From Pararge aegeria (Eukaryota; Arthropoda; Insecta; Lepidoptera; Nymphalidae), in assembly GCF_905163445.1 (NCBI RefSeq), contig NC_053194.1:17774921-17838920 (forward strand): DNA of 64,000 nucleotides. The letters run 5' to 3'. A program made the translations under genes and the position numbers. Below are positions 12,601-27,600 of the stretch, one piece after another (the stretch's first letter is position 1; each line of letters starts with the position of its first letter). Under the pieces are notes generated by a model, which worked only from the letters and a program-made list of their open reading frames with translations, was not told where the DNA came from and did no database searches.

Positions 12601-15600
12601 GGTGCGGTGGCCATGTCAAGAGCGTGCTATGTTTAGTGGAGAACTGCAAGGAAGACGTTTAATTCCAAAAGGGTGTCACGGTTTTTCGCGAAATAACCGA
12701 CAAAATTTGACAGCAGACCTGTCACACATTAACTTTTAACCTTTCGTGACTTTATATCGTCGAAATAAAAAAGTCTGAACATTTGGAAAAACCTTGAACT
12801 TTAAGCAGAAATGACGGAACCCACAGTTATACTAAAATTAAACTACTACTATTATTGTAAAAAAAGTAAGGAAATACACTAACACAAAAGATATAAATTA
12901 ATGGAAAAATAAACCTTTTATCTGATAAAATGACCCAAATGTCCAGTTACTTTGGAGCCCCCCTTCTTGCTACACTGCGTCCATTTATGAATCTACCAGT
13001 TTTTTTCGATTTCAGAAGTCTCGTCCGACATTAAGTGTTCTTGGGAAGGTTATGCTATGCTGAAATCTGCAAAAGCAGATAATGACCGTAAATACTGTGA
13101 ACTATAGGGCACTTGTCTGTTCAGAAGCCATTGCCAAATCGGGATTTGTTGACAACGCACTTATCTAACAGCACGGGCGTCTGGAAGCGATGGGGATTGC
13201 AAATTAATTTGCATATTCCCTTGGCCCAGTGCCAGCGAGCGTTGCCTGTCGCGATTTACTCCGCGCGCCGCTGTTAGGAGCATCGCCCGACTACTCGTAT
13301 CCCTAAATATTGCACGGATCTGCCTTCCACACTAGCGCTGGCAGACTGACAAATATTACAATGATAGTATCGCTTATTTCCCGGCAATATACAAATACCT
13401 ATTTAAGACAACATTTACGTTCAACTTTCCAGCTATACGGTTTCTGTGGAATTCCCTTCCCGGTATTTCTAATTTTGGGACTTATCTCCTTTTACTCTAC
13501 ATGTTTCTTAAGATGACTTTTTGGTTGGTTGGATGGTTATCTTTACAGAAATTTTCATGTATTAATTGTTTTTATAATCATTAAAGAAAAATCTTTTAAC
13601 CAAACTTAACATTGACATGCTGTTCAACAAACAAAAACATTGCACTCAACGCTTGACAACCACACGTATTTACAAATAAATGATATATAGAAAAAAAGCT
13701 CTTCAATAATTTAGCTTACCTTTTCGTTTATACTAGGGTGTTGGTATTTGTACAGAGTCTGCCTTCACGTAAACAGACGTTTCGTTATTTTCGTAAATCA
13801 TCGCTTTAATTTTGTTTGCTACCTGTGCAAATAACTTGTTGCGAAGTTATATGTAATGCTGCTTTTAATTTCGTTTGCTGCACTGGATTTAAACCCTGAC
13901 TAATGAGTGGCTACACCTCGAGCTGACATAAATTAGAGCAGTTGTACTATATTCGTCCGTGAATCAGAATCGCAAAGGGCACCCGTTGGCCGACCGCCGT
14001 TCTGCCAGTAGGACAACTCGCGACAATGGGTCATCTATTCGAGCAGCGTACGAGAGTAATGTGTCTAAGTATTTTTAAATGTGCCAACCAGTCCTATGAG
14101 CAGCGTTATAAAGTCGTTTCAAGGACTTTTACTAAGAACCGAGCTAAAAAGATGACTAAAATTAAAGAACGTACGTATACGCGGCGTAAGTCATTGTTAC
14201 AAGGAAATCGTTTAAACATATCTTTATAACGAAAAAAAACCACCAGTTGACTTCTAATGATTTCGTCGGTGACGCTTAACTAATGCTGTGTTGTGTATAT
14301 GGGTTAACATTGTATAGCATTTAAAATAAGTCAGCAGAAATTCACATTTAAGTGGACCAGAAAGTAGATAGATGTCTTTGGATGTGAATGGGATGTTTAT
14401 TTAATTGTTCCAAGCGTTCTACAATCACGTTCAAAAAAATGAAAAAGTCGGCTGCCGATTTACATTGAGAGTTTTAAGTTGGCACATATATGGAAGCCAC
14501 CTGAAGAGACATGATGAGCCTGGCAACAGTCCAACGACAAAGGATTTTCCTCCGCGTCGAATTCCATCAGAATTCAATATTTTTCTCGCGTGTATTGTAA
14601 ACATGTGATTTATGCCCTCCGCGGTTTATGTACTGTGACACGGGCGGCCGTTGCTAATGCATTGTGTAGGTTGATAGCGAATCCAAACGCGCTAAACTAT
14701 TTTATTGGAAGCCATAACTGCGATATACTACGTTTTTCATCATAACAGTCATAATTCTTCCGCAAAAAACTAAAACATTTAATCTTTACTGTAGGTAAAT
14801 GTAAACATAGAAAATATTAATTTCTCCACATCTTCCTGCATATTTTTGAAACGACTATAGACACTTTAGTGTCTAGATTGTTAGTTGCTGTCTCTCATAA
14901 CTAAACATTTTCTTTTAAGTTTATTTATTTATTTATTCGTAATCAACAGCGTTACAATAAAAATATATTTATAAATACTTTTACTTAAATCTAAGGCCAC
15001 AAAGATTACATGAACATAGCATTTTGAAATAGTCTCGGATTTAACATAAAAGTTAAAAACACAAGGCGTAAAGAAACAAAGAAAACTATTAAGACTAATC
15101 TAATAATAAATATTTAATGGTCGCAGCATGTGCAAAAGCACATATTTGTGTGTGCATGCGTGTGTGTGAATGTGTGTCTGTGTGTGTGTGTGCGCGTGTA
15201 TGCATGCAAGCCCGGGTGTGTGTTGCACACTTTAAAGTTAATCGAAATCCGAAACATCGTTAGTATTATCATCCTCAATTGCATATAGTAGCCCACTGTC
15301 ATGTGTCAAAACAACAGTATTCTGATGTGACACCACACGGCATACATCTAACTATGTATTCTCCATAATAAAGAATTCGTAACCATACCACTTGCCAAGG
15401 TGAAATGAATGGTAAGCTTTCTAGCGCTAAGTGCGGAAAGGACTGTAAATGTCTCTGCCAACGTGTGCAATACATAATAAAGAACCGAGAAAGGTCGCCA
15501 CGATGTATCGTGGACATAAATTATTGTATTCATTGCTTCATAACACAGTTAATGTGAATGTTACCAATACCATAGATTTCTTTAAAAAGATCACTAGGTT

Positions 15601-18600
15601 AGAATGGATTCAAATGAAATTAAAAAAAATATCTGGGGGTTTACGTGAGGAAACAAACCCATCTTTTTCAGTAAATATATTGAGATATGTAGTCTCGTAA
15701 TAACCAGCTCTGAAGACCGATTGTCTAAAACTGTAACGGAAAATCGAAGCTGTTTAGCCCTCTCTCTCTCTCTTATAGTAAATAAGCATTCTTTGCTCAG
15801 CGGCAAAACAAAAACGTTTTTGGATGTCACAGAGTCGAAATGTCGAAAGAACGTCTATATTGAGATTCGATCCTCAGACAAGTTTGCTTGACCGGCCTAT
15901 TTCTAATTTTCCCTGTCAAAGCGTCAATATGCGCGTCCTCTAGTAAATGTACAAACACGTACATACAGCAGTAGTAACGTGACACAATAAATCTCTTGAA
16001 GTCAACGAGGGAACGTCACCAAGATTTCATTGTCAATTACGCTTTATTGGTTGTGATTAATTCGCAATCAACATGGTCTTGAAACGATTTTGAGCTTCAA
16101 AAATATGTTACTGCCCCCTTTTATTACATCATTATTTTCGGACGGACGAGTATCCTTAAAGCAATGTCCGTTGTAAAGTTTAATCCTATTATCTCACTCA
16201 TTCTTCGGCTTAAGCTTCACTTTCGGGGGGGGGCCGAGTTCGAATTCCAAGTTCGGTTAATGGGTTGATATGATGAATAAATATTCACCTATACGAGGGT
16301 ACCACATTCAACTATTATTACAGACAAATACGCCACGTGTTTTACATAAAACTACAAAAAAACATAAGCTTTTTTACAAATATTGGTAAATTAGTTTCTA
16401 AAAATAAATTTTGCACGGAAACTTTGTCTTTATAAGTGATAACTAAAACAACAACTATGTAACCCGATGTTGCATGTATCATAATTCTTTCGAAAATACA
16501 CTTAAATTCAAATTCGTCATTTTGCCTGTGGTTTGAAACAAATTCGCCTTTAATGTTTATAGGATTAGCTGAACGATATCATAAAACTTGGCTCAAACAT
16601 TTTTTTAAGACGTGTTTTGGCAGGCCTAGATCAGAAACGATTTTGCTTTATACTTTTAGGGGAATCGGACAGGTGAAAATACCGTGTCATAACCTGCTTC
16701 GGTCGCACAGGATGAGGGAATGGATCATTTGGAATGGTGTATACTCAACCCCGATAAAGGGCTCCTGTACTTTTCGCAGACGTTTGGACGCTGCATGCTG
16801 AATAGTATGTTTCCTTTACAAATGGATCAATAAGGTCGCCATTAGGTCGAATGAGGTCAATCAGTCGACAGACGCGGTCGGCGCGTGAGGTAGCACAACG
16901 GTTAAGTGGTCGTTCGCCTCCGCTCCACGCAAACACATTACCTGCTTCTATGCCAATGTAGGCTCATTAAAACATTGTGTTCTGCTCTACATCATGTCTA
17001 ATCATAGTGTTTATCCACAATGGAATGGTTACCATTATAGACATTTCAGGTAACTCAAACTACGGTTCAAGCTTTATCCAGAACATGTTTCATCATTAGT
17101 TCTTTTTATTGATTTCTACTTAAGATTATTTGTTAACATAATGAATCACCCCTTCTTTAAGACCTTTATTCCTTGTTCCTTTAAGACCTAACTTTCTTGG
17201 ATAGAAGCAGGCGTTACTTTGCGGAACTATATGATTGATATACAATATAATACTTAGAGTTCATCAGTCAATAACATCCACTAAAGATTATAAAACTCTA
17301 CTCAAACGTCGGGTCTTTAAGCTCCTGTTGCCAAGAATCAAGTCGAGCTTTGCTAAACGTTTCAGTCCATTTATAGACTCCTTTATTTATAATAAAGTTA
17401 CCAGTATTTGTGACATTAAACATTGTTCCGTAAAACAGGCAAAAGCAAAAATTGTTACCTGGCTTGCTACCTTAACCTATGATTCAACAGAAAAACTTTT
17501 CTTGTGTCTAGCGTAATATCATACAAAATGCAACTTTATCAATAATTAGAGTGTATTGTACGAATTGTTTAATCGACTGTAATTCGAGTGACAACATAAA
17601 TTTAAGCGGTTAAATTGTAAATAGGCACCCACGAAACAGGAATACCTAGTGTGGGTACCATCGGTAACATGGAATCTGTAAATGTTGTTTTTGATAATAA
17701 ATATTTTTTCATTTTTTTTTTTTTTTCACAATGATACACAATAAATTTTACTAAACTTTCTGTTACTTAGTCTTTTTTAAATCCCCTAAAAATTTACGAC
17801 TATTGATTAACGCCAAAAGATAATCATAAATCTAGTAAAAAATCTACAAATCGCAGACTTAATTTAAGTAGTGTTATTCTTATCTTCAGTGAGTAACAGA
17901 GACCTTTAGCACTACTAGATACATTGTTAGGAAAAATGGTGTAAAAATAAGAATGTTACTGTTGACACCACCCTAAGGAATATGTTTCTTTTCCAGGATC
18001 AAAAGTAGTAATGTTACGCTCCGTCCTTTCAAAACTCTTTTGCATTAAATCATGTAGGTTAGTTGCCTAGATAAGACAGGACAAACAAACAAAAAATAGA
18101 GTACACTTTTGCATTTATAATATTAGCATGAAGTTTTATTTCAGGTATTAGACTCTAGTAAATTAAAAACAAAACAGATTTGTCTATGAACTGAATAGAA
18201 ACAATTAAGCTGTGAATATTCCAAAATCGTTCGGTAACGTTTTTATCGGAAGCACGTTATCAACTATCATCGATCTTCCCCTTGTTAGTGTAGTGAAGAG
18301 ATTCGAGCGCTCACGTCGGGCGGTAGTCAGCTGTGGCCGGGGCCGGGGTCGGGGGTCCGGGGGCGCGCGATCAATACCGCGATGTGGGGCAGGGGTAATT
18401 GGACGGCGAGCTTTGCGCGGCCCCGAGCCTGCGCTAGCTTCGGAAAATCCGAAATACATTTCATAATCCGTGTACCCGAGCGGATTTTGTGGGTCACAAG
18501 TCAGAGGAACTTGGATGCATTTGAAATGAGGTTAATAAATTCAATTAATAGGGGCACATAATATGTCGTACGAGTTGTATGTTTAAGTATTTTCATCATC

Positions 18601-21600
18601 ATCCGCAGCCTTTTAACGTCCCATTACGGAGTACAGGCCTCCTCTCACAGAGAAGAGACGGTTGTAGAGCATAGACCAACCATGCTGCTTCAATGCGGGT
18701 TGGTGGGCTTTAATAACTATTATCACAAGTAAGTGATAATAACCGACACAGGGGTTGAAATCGCAAATTTCCAAACTCCAGACTGGTACAGAAAATTATT
18801 TTACAGAAAATACGCAATAGCTCACAAATTCTGGGCCGACCCGGGATTGGAACCCCGTGATTTGTTGTTAAAAATGCTAACCATTAGACCAACAAGGCAA
18901 TATTCTAGGGTAACCACACGTTTTGATCCTTCGTAGCTACTGTTTTATTATAAGGAATGCCTGCCAAATCGAATTGGGTAATAATTATCAGCTTCTTACG
19001 CACTTATGCTGAACACAGGCCTCTTCTTCCACTGGATTTCGACTGACTATACTTTAATTATATAGAATTGTATCCGTCTTTTGATACTACATAACTGTGA
19101 TTAAGCTAGGCTGCTTTGTTAATTTAAACGTTTTTTTTAGCTAACCATAAAAAGGATTTGGCAAAAGTTCAGTCGGAAAATCGCGAGTAATTTCTTGATT
19201 GAAAAAATCTATAAAGAAATCTTAAGCGCGCAAACATTAAGCCAAAAACGCGTACTTTAGTTTGGTAAAAAAAAAATAACGTAATCGCGATTTGAAGTCG
19301 CGAAAGACAAAGCTCGCGCTTTAACAACTGGTCCATCACGGCTTTTTCGTATGTTGCCCGAGAGCAAAAACAAACATGTAATTCCCTTGACAACCGGCCG
19401 CGATATTTATTTTTATCCAAGAACCATGAACTTCTCTTTGCATTCGCAAAGGAAGCTCTGAAATCCGTCTGCGTCGCGAGATGCGTGGGCTTAGCGCCAT
19501 CGCCTGCCGTAGCCAACTTGCAGCGGCGCGTTTCATTGACCCCAGCCTTAAGCGAATGTTTTACGACTTTACGAAGGCAACTTTATGCGTACGGCCGGTC
19601 TATTACGGCCATCGATGGCCGTATTTACGATACTTTGTTATTTTATAATATTTTTGACCATATCAAGATGTCTCACAGCGCGCCTATTCGTTGGGATTTT
19701 TTTACGCATCGAGACACAATGTCCCTTAGCTGTGACCATTATAATCCAACGTGTCACAGTGTAACACGATTGATTGTGACTCGTTGGGAACTCGTTTTAT
19801 CAACCATGTAAAAATGATCTTACGAACGATCGTTATGCTACATCAATTCTGAAGAAAAAATAGGCAAGCACACGTTAGTGATCTTAGGACAAATTTCATT
19901 GATGAGACGAGAACTTGTTTAAATAACAGCTATATTTATAACTTAAGACACCGTGTAAACTACCCTGTTGATCCCTTATTCTAGACAGGGCATCGGGCTT
20001 CTGTTCAGACTGGGGAGTTTTTGGAACTCTTGTAGCTTTAGTGCTTTACAAGTTGTAGAACACACCAATTTTGTGAAGTATATCTGTGTGAACCAAACCC
20101 AATTATAATTCATAACTATGCTCGATAAAATCAGCTGTTTGTTGAGCCGTTCTGAAAACGGAATCGTTTCTATTGTTCCCTCGCTTCACAAAGGGACTTT
20201 CAGTTAAATTTTTTTTCAATTTTTGGTACATAGACAAAGCTGTAAAGTTTGTTTTTATAGCGTCCTTTTCTAAACATGATTTCGGCGAAGTTGCACGAGG
20301 CAGATGCTGAAATATTACTGGGCCGCTACAGACTGCAGGGGCAGTCGCGACATGGGCGCAACAACACTCGAGCGGCCAGGAAGTGCAGTGGTCCGGTTAA
20401 TTGCGCATAAAACCCGCCGAATAACATATTTTATGGCACCTAAAAAGTTATTGCTTTCACCGGAATAGTTCTCTGGGTTATTCCCTTTATACTGTATGCG
20501 ATAAACAAACAAATACACTGTAAGTGTTAGCAGTTTCTTTGGTATTGCTGTATTCCTGGTAGAGTAGCCAAGAGTGCATTAATAATATGTTGCCTTAAGT
20601 GGTTCTATTCCAGCCGATGGTCATTTAGTTTTTAATTGCCTATTACATTCAAAAGGACACTTTTTGATAACTCAATATAATGAATTTAAATGAAAACTTT
20701 ATTAGTGGCTAGTGTTAAAATCATATTATGGTATAATAATAATGTTAAGAGTGATAACCAAAACAAACTAAAGTACTCATTATGTTGAAGGAGTCGCGTT
20801 GTAAGAGACGCTAACGGGCATACTACCATAAAACAAATGACATACTGAATGTTTCTATTCCAGTGTTACGTCACTAGCTAATAAGCGCTATAAATAGCGG
20901 TTTTAACTCGGGCGATTAAACTGAGCCGATTGTTTACATGTCTCTTGGAATTTTATGAGACGAGTCTAAAATTTCTGATTATCAGGCTTTTCGGAAAAAC
21001 TGACACGACTGACGGCATAACCTGACGTAAGAGTACCTGTCCATTAGTGCAACTTGAATAACAATATGAATCCACAGTACAAACGTGCTTTTAACGGAGT
21101 TCTACACTTATTTCTGCCGCTAGACAGAATTGTTGCGATGCTGTGTTCTGATCTAAAGGACGTGGTTGTCAGTGTTGTTACAAGCATATGACAGAAAAAA
21201 AATCTAAGTTTTTAGCCCAAGTGTTGGACGGGGAAATTTCCGAGATTTTCCTCGGAAGGCGCTCCATCTGAGGGCACCAATAAAGAACGTTTCCGGCTTA
21301 ACGGTGACGCCGCGATAAAGAGTCGTTCACTTGTCGGAGCGGGGCCACTGCGCCGCTCGCGGTCTATTTGCGGCGCAGAACAATTCGACTAAATCGAAAA
21401 GTCCATCGTAGGCCAGCTGACCACAAACATCGAAATTGCCCTGACCGTCAGAGCTACCGGCCATATTGAAAAGCACCCTAACGTATAATTAATTATCTTA
21501 ACCCTTTACTAATATTACAAATGCAAACGTGTTTGTTGACTTGACCTTCCTTCACGTCCTAGCGAAGCAACCAATTAACTGTATTTTTGGGATAGACTTA

Positions 21601-24600
21601 GTTGAAGAAAGGACGGAGAGTAACATATATACTAATTTTTATACCAGGGACACAAAACGATTCTTTATGAAAATTAAACTTAATTCGCTATACTCCCCGA
21701 AAAGCAGGAGAATCTGTATGGTGTAATTTATAATTTCTTCAATCTTTCGGGTTGGGTATAACCCAACCCGAAACCGGAGCATCCTCAGGAGATGTTGACT
21801 TTACAATGAATAATTGTTAAGTAACAAAAATAAGTGACTTACCTATCAGTGTGGAGTATAAGGATTGAAAAAATTATAAATTACATCATACAGATTCTCC
21901 TGCATTACACAGCATGGAATTCCGAAAAGTAACGCTGCTTCTATCCGTAATAAACGGACAACAACTAGTGTACATACCATGTTCTTGTTCTAGGCCTTAT
22001 GACAATACAACAAACGTGGTAAAGAACTGCGCTATGTTGATATCGTATCAAGGTGGCTCGGTGATGATATAATATACCTATTATTAGGTAGGTATATTTT
22101 GAATTGTCTTATCACTAAGGGCAGGAAGCAATGATTGACTCGCCTTCGCGCCGTTTCAGTCGTGCTCTCTATAGGGTTGGCTTCTCTTACGCATCGAATG
22201 TTTAATTATTTTATTTTGGTAGTAAATAATATTGAAAACATTGACGGGATGTGTCCAAAACAAAAGGAACCGTTTAAGGATTAGTTAAAATTAGAAGATG
22301 TGAGTGGACAAAATTGTTGGCCAAAGGAAATATCTAATTGAGTTCTATTTGGTCTAGTTAGTTTTCGTCGACTCGGGTCGCAATTTTACAGATCCGTGGA
22401 ATCCTTTTATCCGGCTGCAACCAATTGAATTTCGGGTATAAACCTCTCTCGTTGAGAATATTGGCAATGTTGAGGGTTGGTGAAAATTCATATGGACAGG
22501 CGAAATACAACGACGAAATAATCTTAACGAACCTTACAAAAGATCAATTTCCTGACGTCCTGTGAGATGATAAAAAAATTGTCAAGAATCGGTCCATGGG
22601 TAATCTTGTTGCCATGGAATAATCCATTTGACCGCGCGGCTATCGCGGCGTGATAAGCCGGCACAGGAAAATTGCCGGGCGGTTTATCGGGAACGCTTTC
22701 CTGCTAGTTGTTGACGGCAAATTAATTTGCGCCCGCACCGACGGATGTGACACAGTACCTATTGTGGTGCACTAATGATTATAAAGATCGGCCAGGCTAA
22801 ACGCAGTGGGTAAGCACATTACGTCAATAACTCGTAACTTCTTTTTGATTAAATGCTTATTATTTATGCTCCCCTACTAATTTTGTGACAGTTGGGTAAA
22901 CATTTTTTGGAACTAGTGACATTTTCAAGGATAAGCGGTTTCACGACTTTTATACGCACTTTTTTGATTCCTGACGACTGTCATACTCTGAGACCAGGAC
23001 GCGATTGGAGTTTTAAGTTTACGAATATGGTTATCGCCATCATCTCACTAATTCTAATGTACGCATTTTTGGTCCTATTTGGATAAAGATATTTTTGACT
23101 TTGACTTTTCTCCATAACAGGTTAGCCCGCTATCATCTTCGATGGCTTCGACTGCCTGATCACTTGCCACCAGGTGAGATTGCAGTCATCACCTAACTTG
23201 TAGTGGAATAAATAACAAAAACGTGTAAGAAAACAAGAGCTACCACGGTGTATGAAGCTAACTTGTATGTAAAAAAAAAGATGCACTGCTACTTTGCAAC
23301 TTACACCTTCGTACTAGAGTGGATCTTTAAGTTAACGAATCATTCCTTGCATTGCAAATCACTCGCGTACGCGTATAACGTATCGCGTAATTTTAGACGC
23401 ATCGAATGTGACGCTCGCTTTACCTTGCGGTTCCACAATGGACCGTTACGTATACAACTAATACCGACAGAATACTGATTATGGAAGTTAGTGCACTTAA
23501 ACAGCTATACAGGTTATTTATTCATCATCATCATCTTCATAAAAATAACAGCTTTAACAGTCCACTGCTGGACTAAATAGATTGACTAACTGGAGGGTTT
23601 ATCCGTAATCACCACGCTGGGCACGCGGTATGGTGATAGCAGTAGATGGGTAGTTGTAGCACAGACTACGCTACTGCCCATTTTCCGTTATATTCCCTTG
23701 GTCGTCTCGCACGACACTCGCGGTAAGAGAAGGGGTGGTGGCAACCGAACTCTAATCTGCTGTCACCACATCTGCCACACTGAACATGTTGAGGTCTAAT
23801 TAAGATAATCGGAGGTAACATATATGTTAATTTGGCTATTAAACAAAATTAATTAAACAATACACAACGTTAAACAAATCCATAGCGCCCCCTGTGTAAT
23901 GCAGAAAACCGCACCTATATTAGCTCACTAAGTTTTCTGATTAGACTGATTGTCGCCTGCTTGGCGCCCGTCGCTGGTTTTGGTGGAAATACCCTCATTA
24001 CACAGTCTGGTGCCGCCAGTGCGGCATCATAAGTCCACGAATACTTGTTCGTAATCGTAACATCGATACCACCTATTTCTGTACTATTATTTGATTAATT
24101 CAGAGCTACAATGCCCCTAGAATTTAAGGCTGCGCTATTCGCAGATTTTTCCAAAGTATTGTATAATATTATTACTATCAATATTAAAACCTACATATTA
24201 ATTTATCTCATTCAATCGCAGATACCTATAAAAAGTAAAATTAAATTTGCTAAGCGACCGTTAGTTATATATACATTGATTTAAATTGTTTTTGCATTAG
24301 GCGTAGGTACGTAAATTCAGATTCGTCGCGGTTTTATTACTTAGGATTGTTGAAACAATAAGTCGATGAATTGTTATAGGTACTTCATTTTATTTTTTTG
24401 CATAGAAGCGATTTGCGGTTCGGCAAAAAAAAAACTGCTCTAATTTCGAAGCCACGATCATATACCAATAGAAAGCTAACGGCTAGCGTACTCTTAAAGA
24501 CATCCACCCACCGCCCCCTTTAGACCAGTCAGATGTACATAAAAGCTATTTAGATGACGTGTACCCCGGCGATAGCCAATTTATAACGTTTTAGCAACAC

Positions 24601-27600
24601 GTTTTAGCGATATAGTGTTAAAAAACTCGCGTTAACAATGTGAATATCGTGAACGTGGGTTTTACTTGTTGATAACGAAATTAGAAATGAACTTATATTT
24701 CTGTTCAAATTAAACTCCAGCTAATGTGCCTGAACGCTTGTTGGGTTATTACGATGTACGAGTGAGGTCGACTTCGAGCGAGTTCTTCTATTCTTCTGAG
24801 TGTAATTGTAATCAGATCCAATTCGACTGAGATATGGAGTAATATCGTCAAAAGAAGCAGATTGTTTTTTTATTTTGTTATTTATAATTTTCCATTATTT
24901 GTGGCCCGCTGTAGCAACCTTTGGCCGTGATTTACTATTCTACCAACAACGAAGTACCGGTATCAAGTATAATATAAGTATTCAGTAACTTTGTTTCAAA
25001 AGCCTACTTACTATGAATAAATGAATTTGGATACAAGGAACCAGTTTTACTGAAGTAGCCGTGAGCTGCTCTTAGCTTAATAATTTGCGTACACAATCGG
25101 GTTCCGGGACCGCGCAGATGTGCCGAAGCCATTGTTTATTGTTGTACGCGGGGCGTGTTTACGGCGGCGTGAGATCGTCACTCGCCATAACAATTGATGC
25201 CACATGGCGTCGCGCACATCGCGTTGCGGGTAACTCGACACTCATTAACCTTGGCGGTCACATGCATGCTGATACCTGTCCATCATCATTAACGTCGTAG
25301 TAATCTAACGACAGATGCGTTTAGCTTGCTGGTTAATTTTTTTTAATGTCACGACATTTTTATGCTTCATTTTTAAATATAAAATTCCGGCAGTGGAATA
25401 AAAAAATAGTTATAATTTATGGCCGAAATAATGATAGGTGGAAAACCATCGCTAGTAAACAGAACAACCCTTCGCACGCAAGGAACACGTCTAAAGCCAC
25501 CATGTGTAAATCAACCCGTGGCGTAGGTTGTAAGCCTCATGCGCCTGTAATGACACCGGCAACCACGCACTTCAGTGCAAACAAGCAAAAGCACAAGCAA
25601 GCAAGCATGGCGGTAGAACTTCCCATCCCAATTTATGGACTTCTTAATTTGAGTGAATATGGTGTGCTTACTGCTATGCCGTCAAATAAGTCGTCGGTAC
25701 GGCTTCACTGGTGGCATTGGTTCCCAGATCAGACAAAAAAAGTAATTATTCATAATATGCTAAATCATGACGCGTGACGTCTCTAGATAAGCATAGGTTT
25801 AGAACGTAGTGTTTGTTTAATATATTCAGAGATCAACATTTACCTTGCGTTTTGTTCTCTGCGATAGCGACAAGATCTCACAAAGAGCAACCGAGGCAAA
25901 AATATCACTATTGTAGCGCTTTGGCTTTGAGTATTCACCTTTACGCCTCCAACTAAGCGATAAGGTCGAATCTTAGGAACAACTAAACGGTAGTACCTAA
26001 CAAAAGATGCGATTGATAAGATTACATTACGCTATGAACTAAAGTAGATGGCAGCAGTAACACGGAGTTCGCTGCTGCCCGGTCTTCGTTACATTCCCTT
26101 AGTCGCGTCGTACGACACCCGCGGGAAGAGGTGTGGTGTCAACTGTCTGGATCTACTTTAATTACACAAATTAATTGTCTTGAAAATATTTTGCTTTCTA
26201 TGATAACTGGTTGTAAAGCAAGATCCCGTTTGCCGTCATTACTCGTCAAGCAGGAAAATTTGTAAATTCCCGATCGTCCAAAACGTCTTTTTAGTTTATA
26301 TTAGAAGCATTTCTCTAACCATTAGACAAATTCCACTGACAAACTTTAGCGAATTATTTCTGCTCAATAATTTAAATATTGAAATTTTAAATTATTGCCG
26401 ACCTCATAGGCGCAGCGGCGCTATTGTTTTAAGAGGGAGATTCGAACCCCAGCAATGGCAAATTAGGAATTTATAATTTTCCCATTTACTCTGGTCTGGT
26501 TGGGTGGGAGGCTTCGGCCGTGGCTAGTTACCACCCTACCGACAAAGACGTTCCCGCAAACCGACTTAGCGTCCCAGTACGACGTCGCTTAGAAACCGAT
26601 TAGGGTATTGGTTCAATAAAACTGCCATACCCCTTATAGGATAGCTCGTTACCATCTTAAACTGCATCATCAGTTACCAACATGTGAGATAGCAGTCAAG
26701 GGCTAACTTGTAGTGGAATAAAAAAACAAAACAAATTGGATCAGTTGTTGTAGCAATGGAATCCTTGTCGATAATAATTAATGCAATTTGCAAACACTAA
26801 TAACCCTAGACTGCGGGTTATCGCGTCACAATTTATAATTTGGCAAATGCTCTGTTGATAGTATGCAATATATGCGATATACATATATACATATACGTAC
26901 ATAACGGGCGCCATGCTGCTAATAATAGACGTTATGACATATTGGCAGCGAAATTATGTATAAATTATTACGTTGTTCAGCGACTGGTGCAGGCAATATC
27001 ACTAATAGGCCGAGAGCTGGCGGGAAACTGAAGCATTGGATATCCTTACTAAAACCCCCGTATTAAAGAATAATTAGGCAATTATACAAAAATTTTCTAT
27101 GCTCCGGGTTACAGTGATTGCCCTTATTCTCTAGGCAAGAATACCAGTTCATCTTAAATATTGTATACAACTACTGAGGGTGCTCCGGTGTATGTCGGAG
27201 CGAAACCGCTTGGTGTGGAGTATAAATATTGAAGAAATTATAAACTAAACCGGACAGAATCTCCTGCTTTTCGCGGAATATAGCAAACTAAGCTTAATTT
27301 TCATTAGTTTATCTTAATATCCATAAATCGTAAAAGCAATACATCCCGACTAGCAGCCAATATTATTACGAAGGTGCGGATTTGCGAATTTTAAATAATT
27401 GGTCTGATGGTCACCAACGTTTCAGTATTGTAGATATACACGTTATATAGTTTTAAGGGGTTTGGTTGTCGGAAAATTACCTTATTTTTAAACACTAGAT
27501 TTGTCCGCGTTTACTGTATGTATTTTAAATCTCCAATAATGTTATGCTTTAAAGAACAAAATAAAAGTATAAAAGCTTAATTCCAGTTCCTGGAAGAAAA

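Noticed and set aside
15114..15302. His/Thr-rich minus-strand frame
   Set aside because: Translation of the TG microsatellite.
25346..25777. 143-codon plus-strand open frame
   Set aside because: It crosses repeat E, shows no family motif and has no promoter or splice context. Its composition looks like translated repeat DNA.
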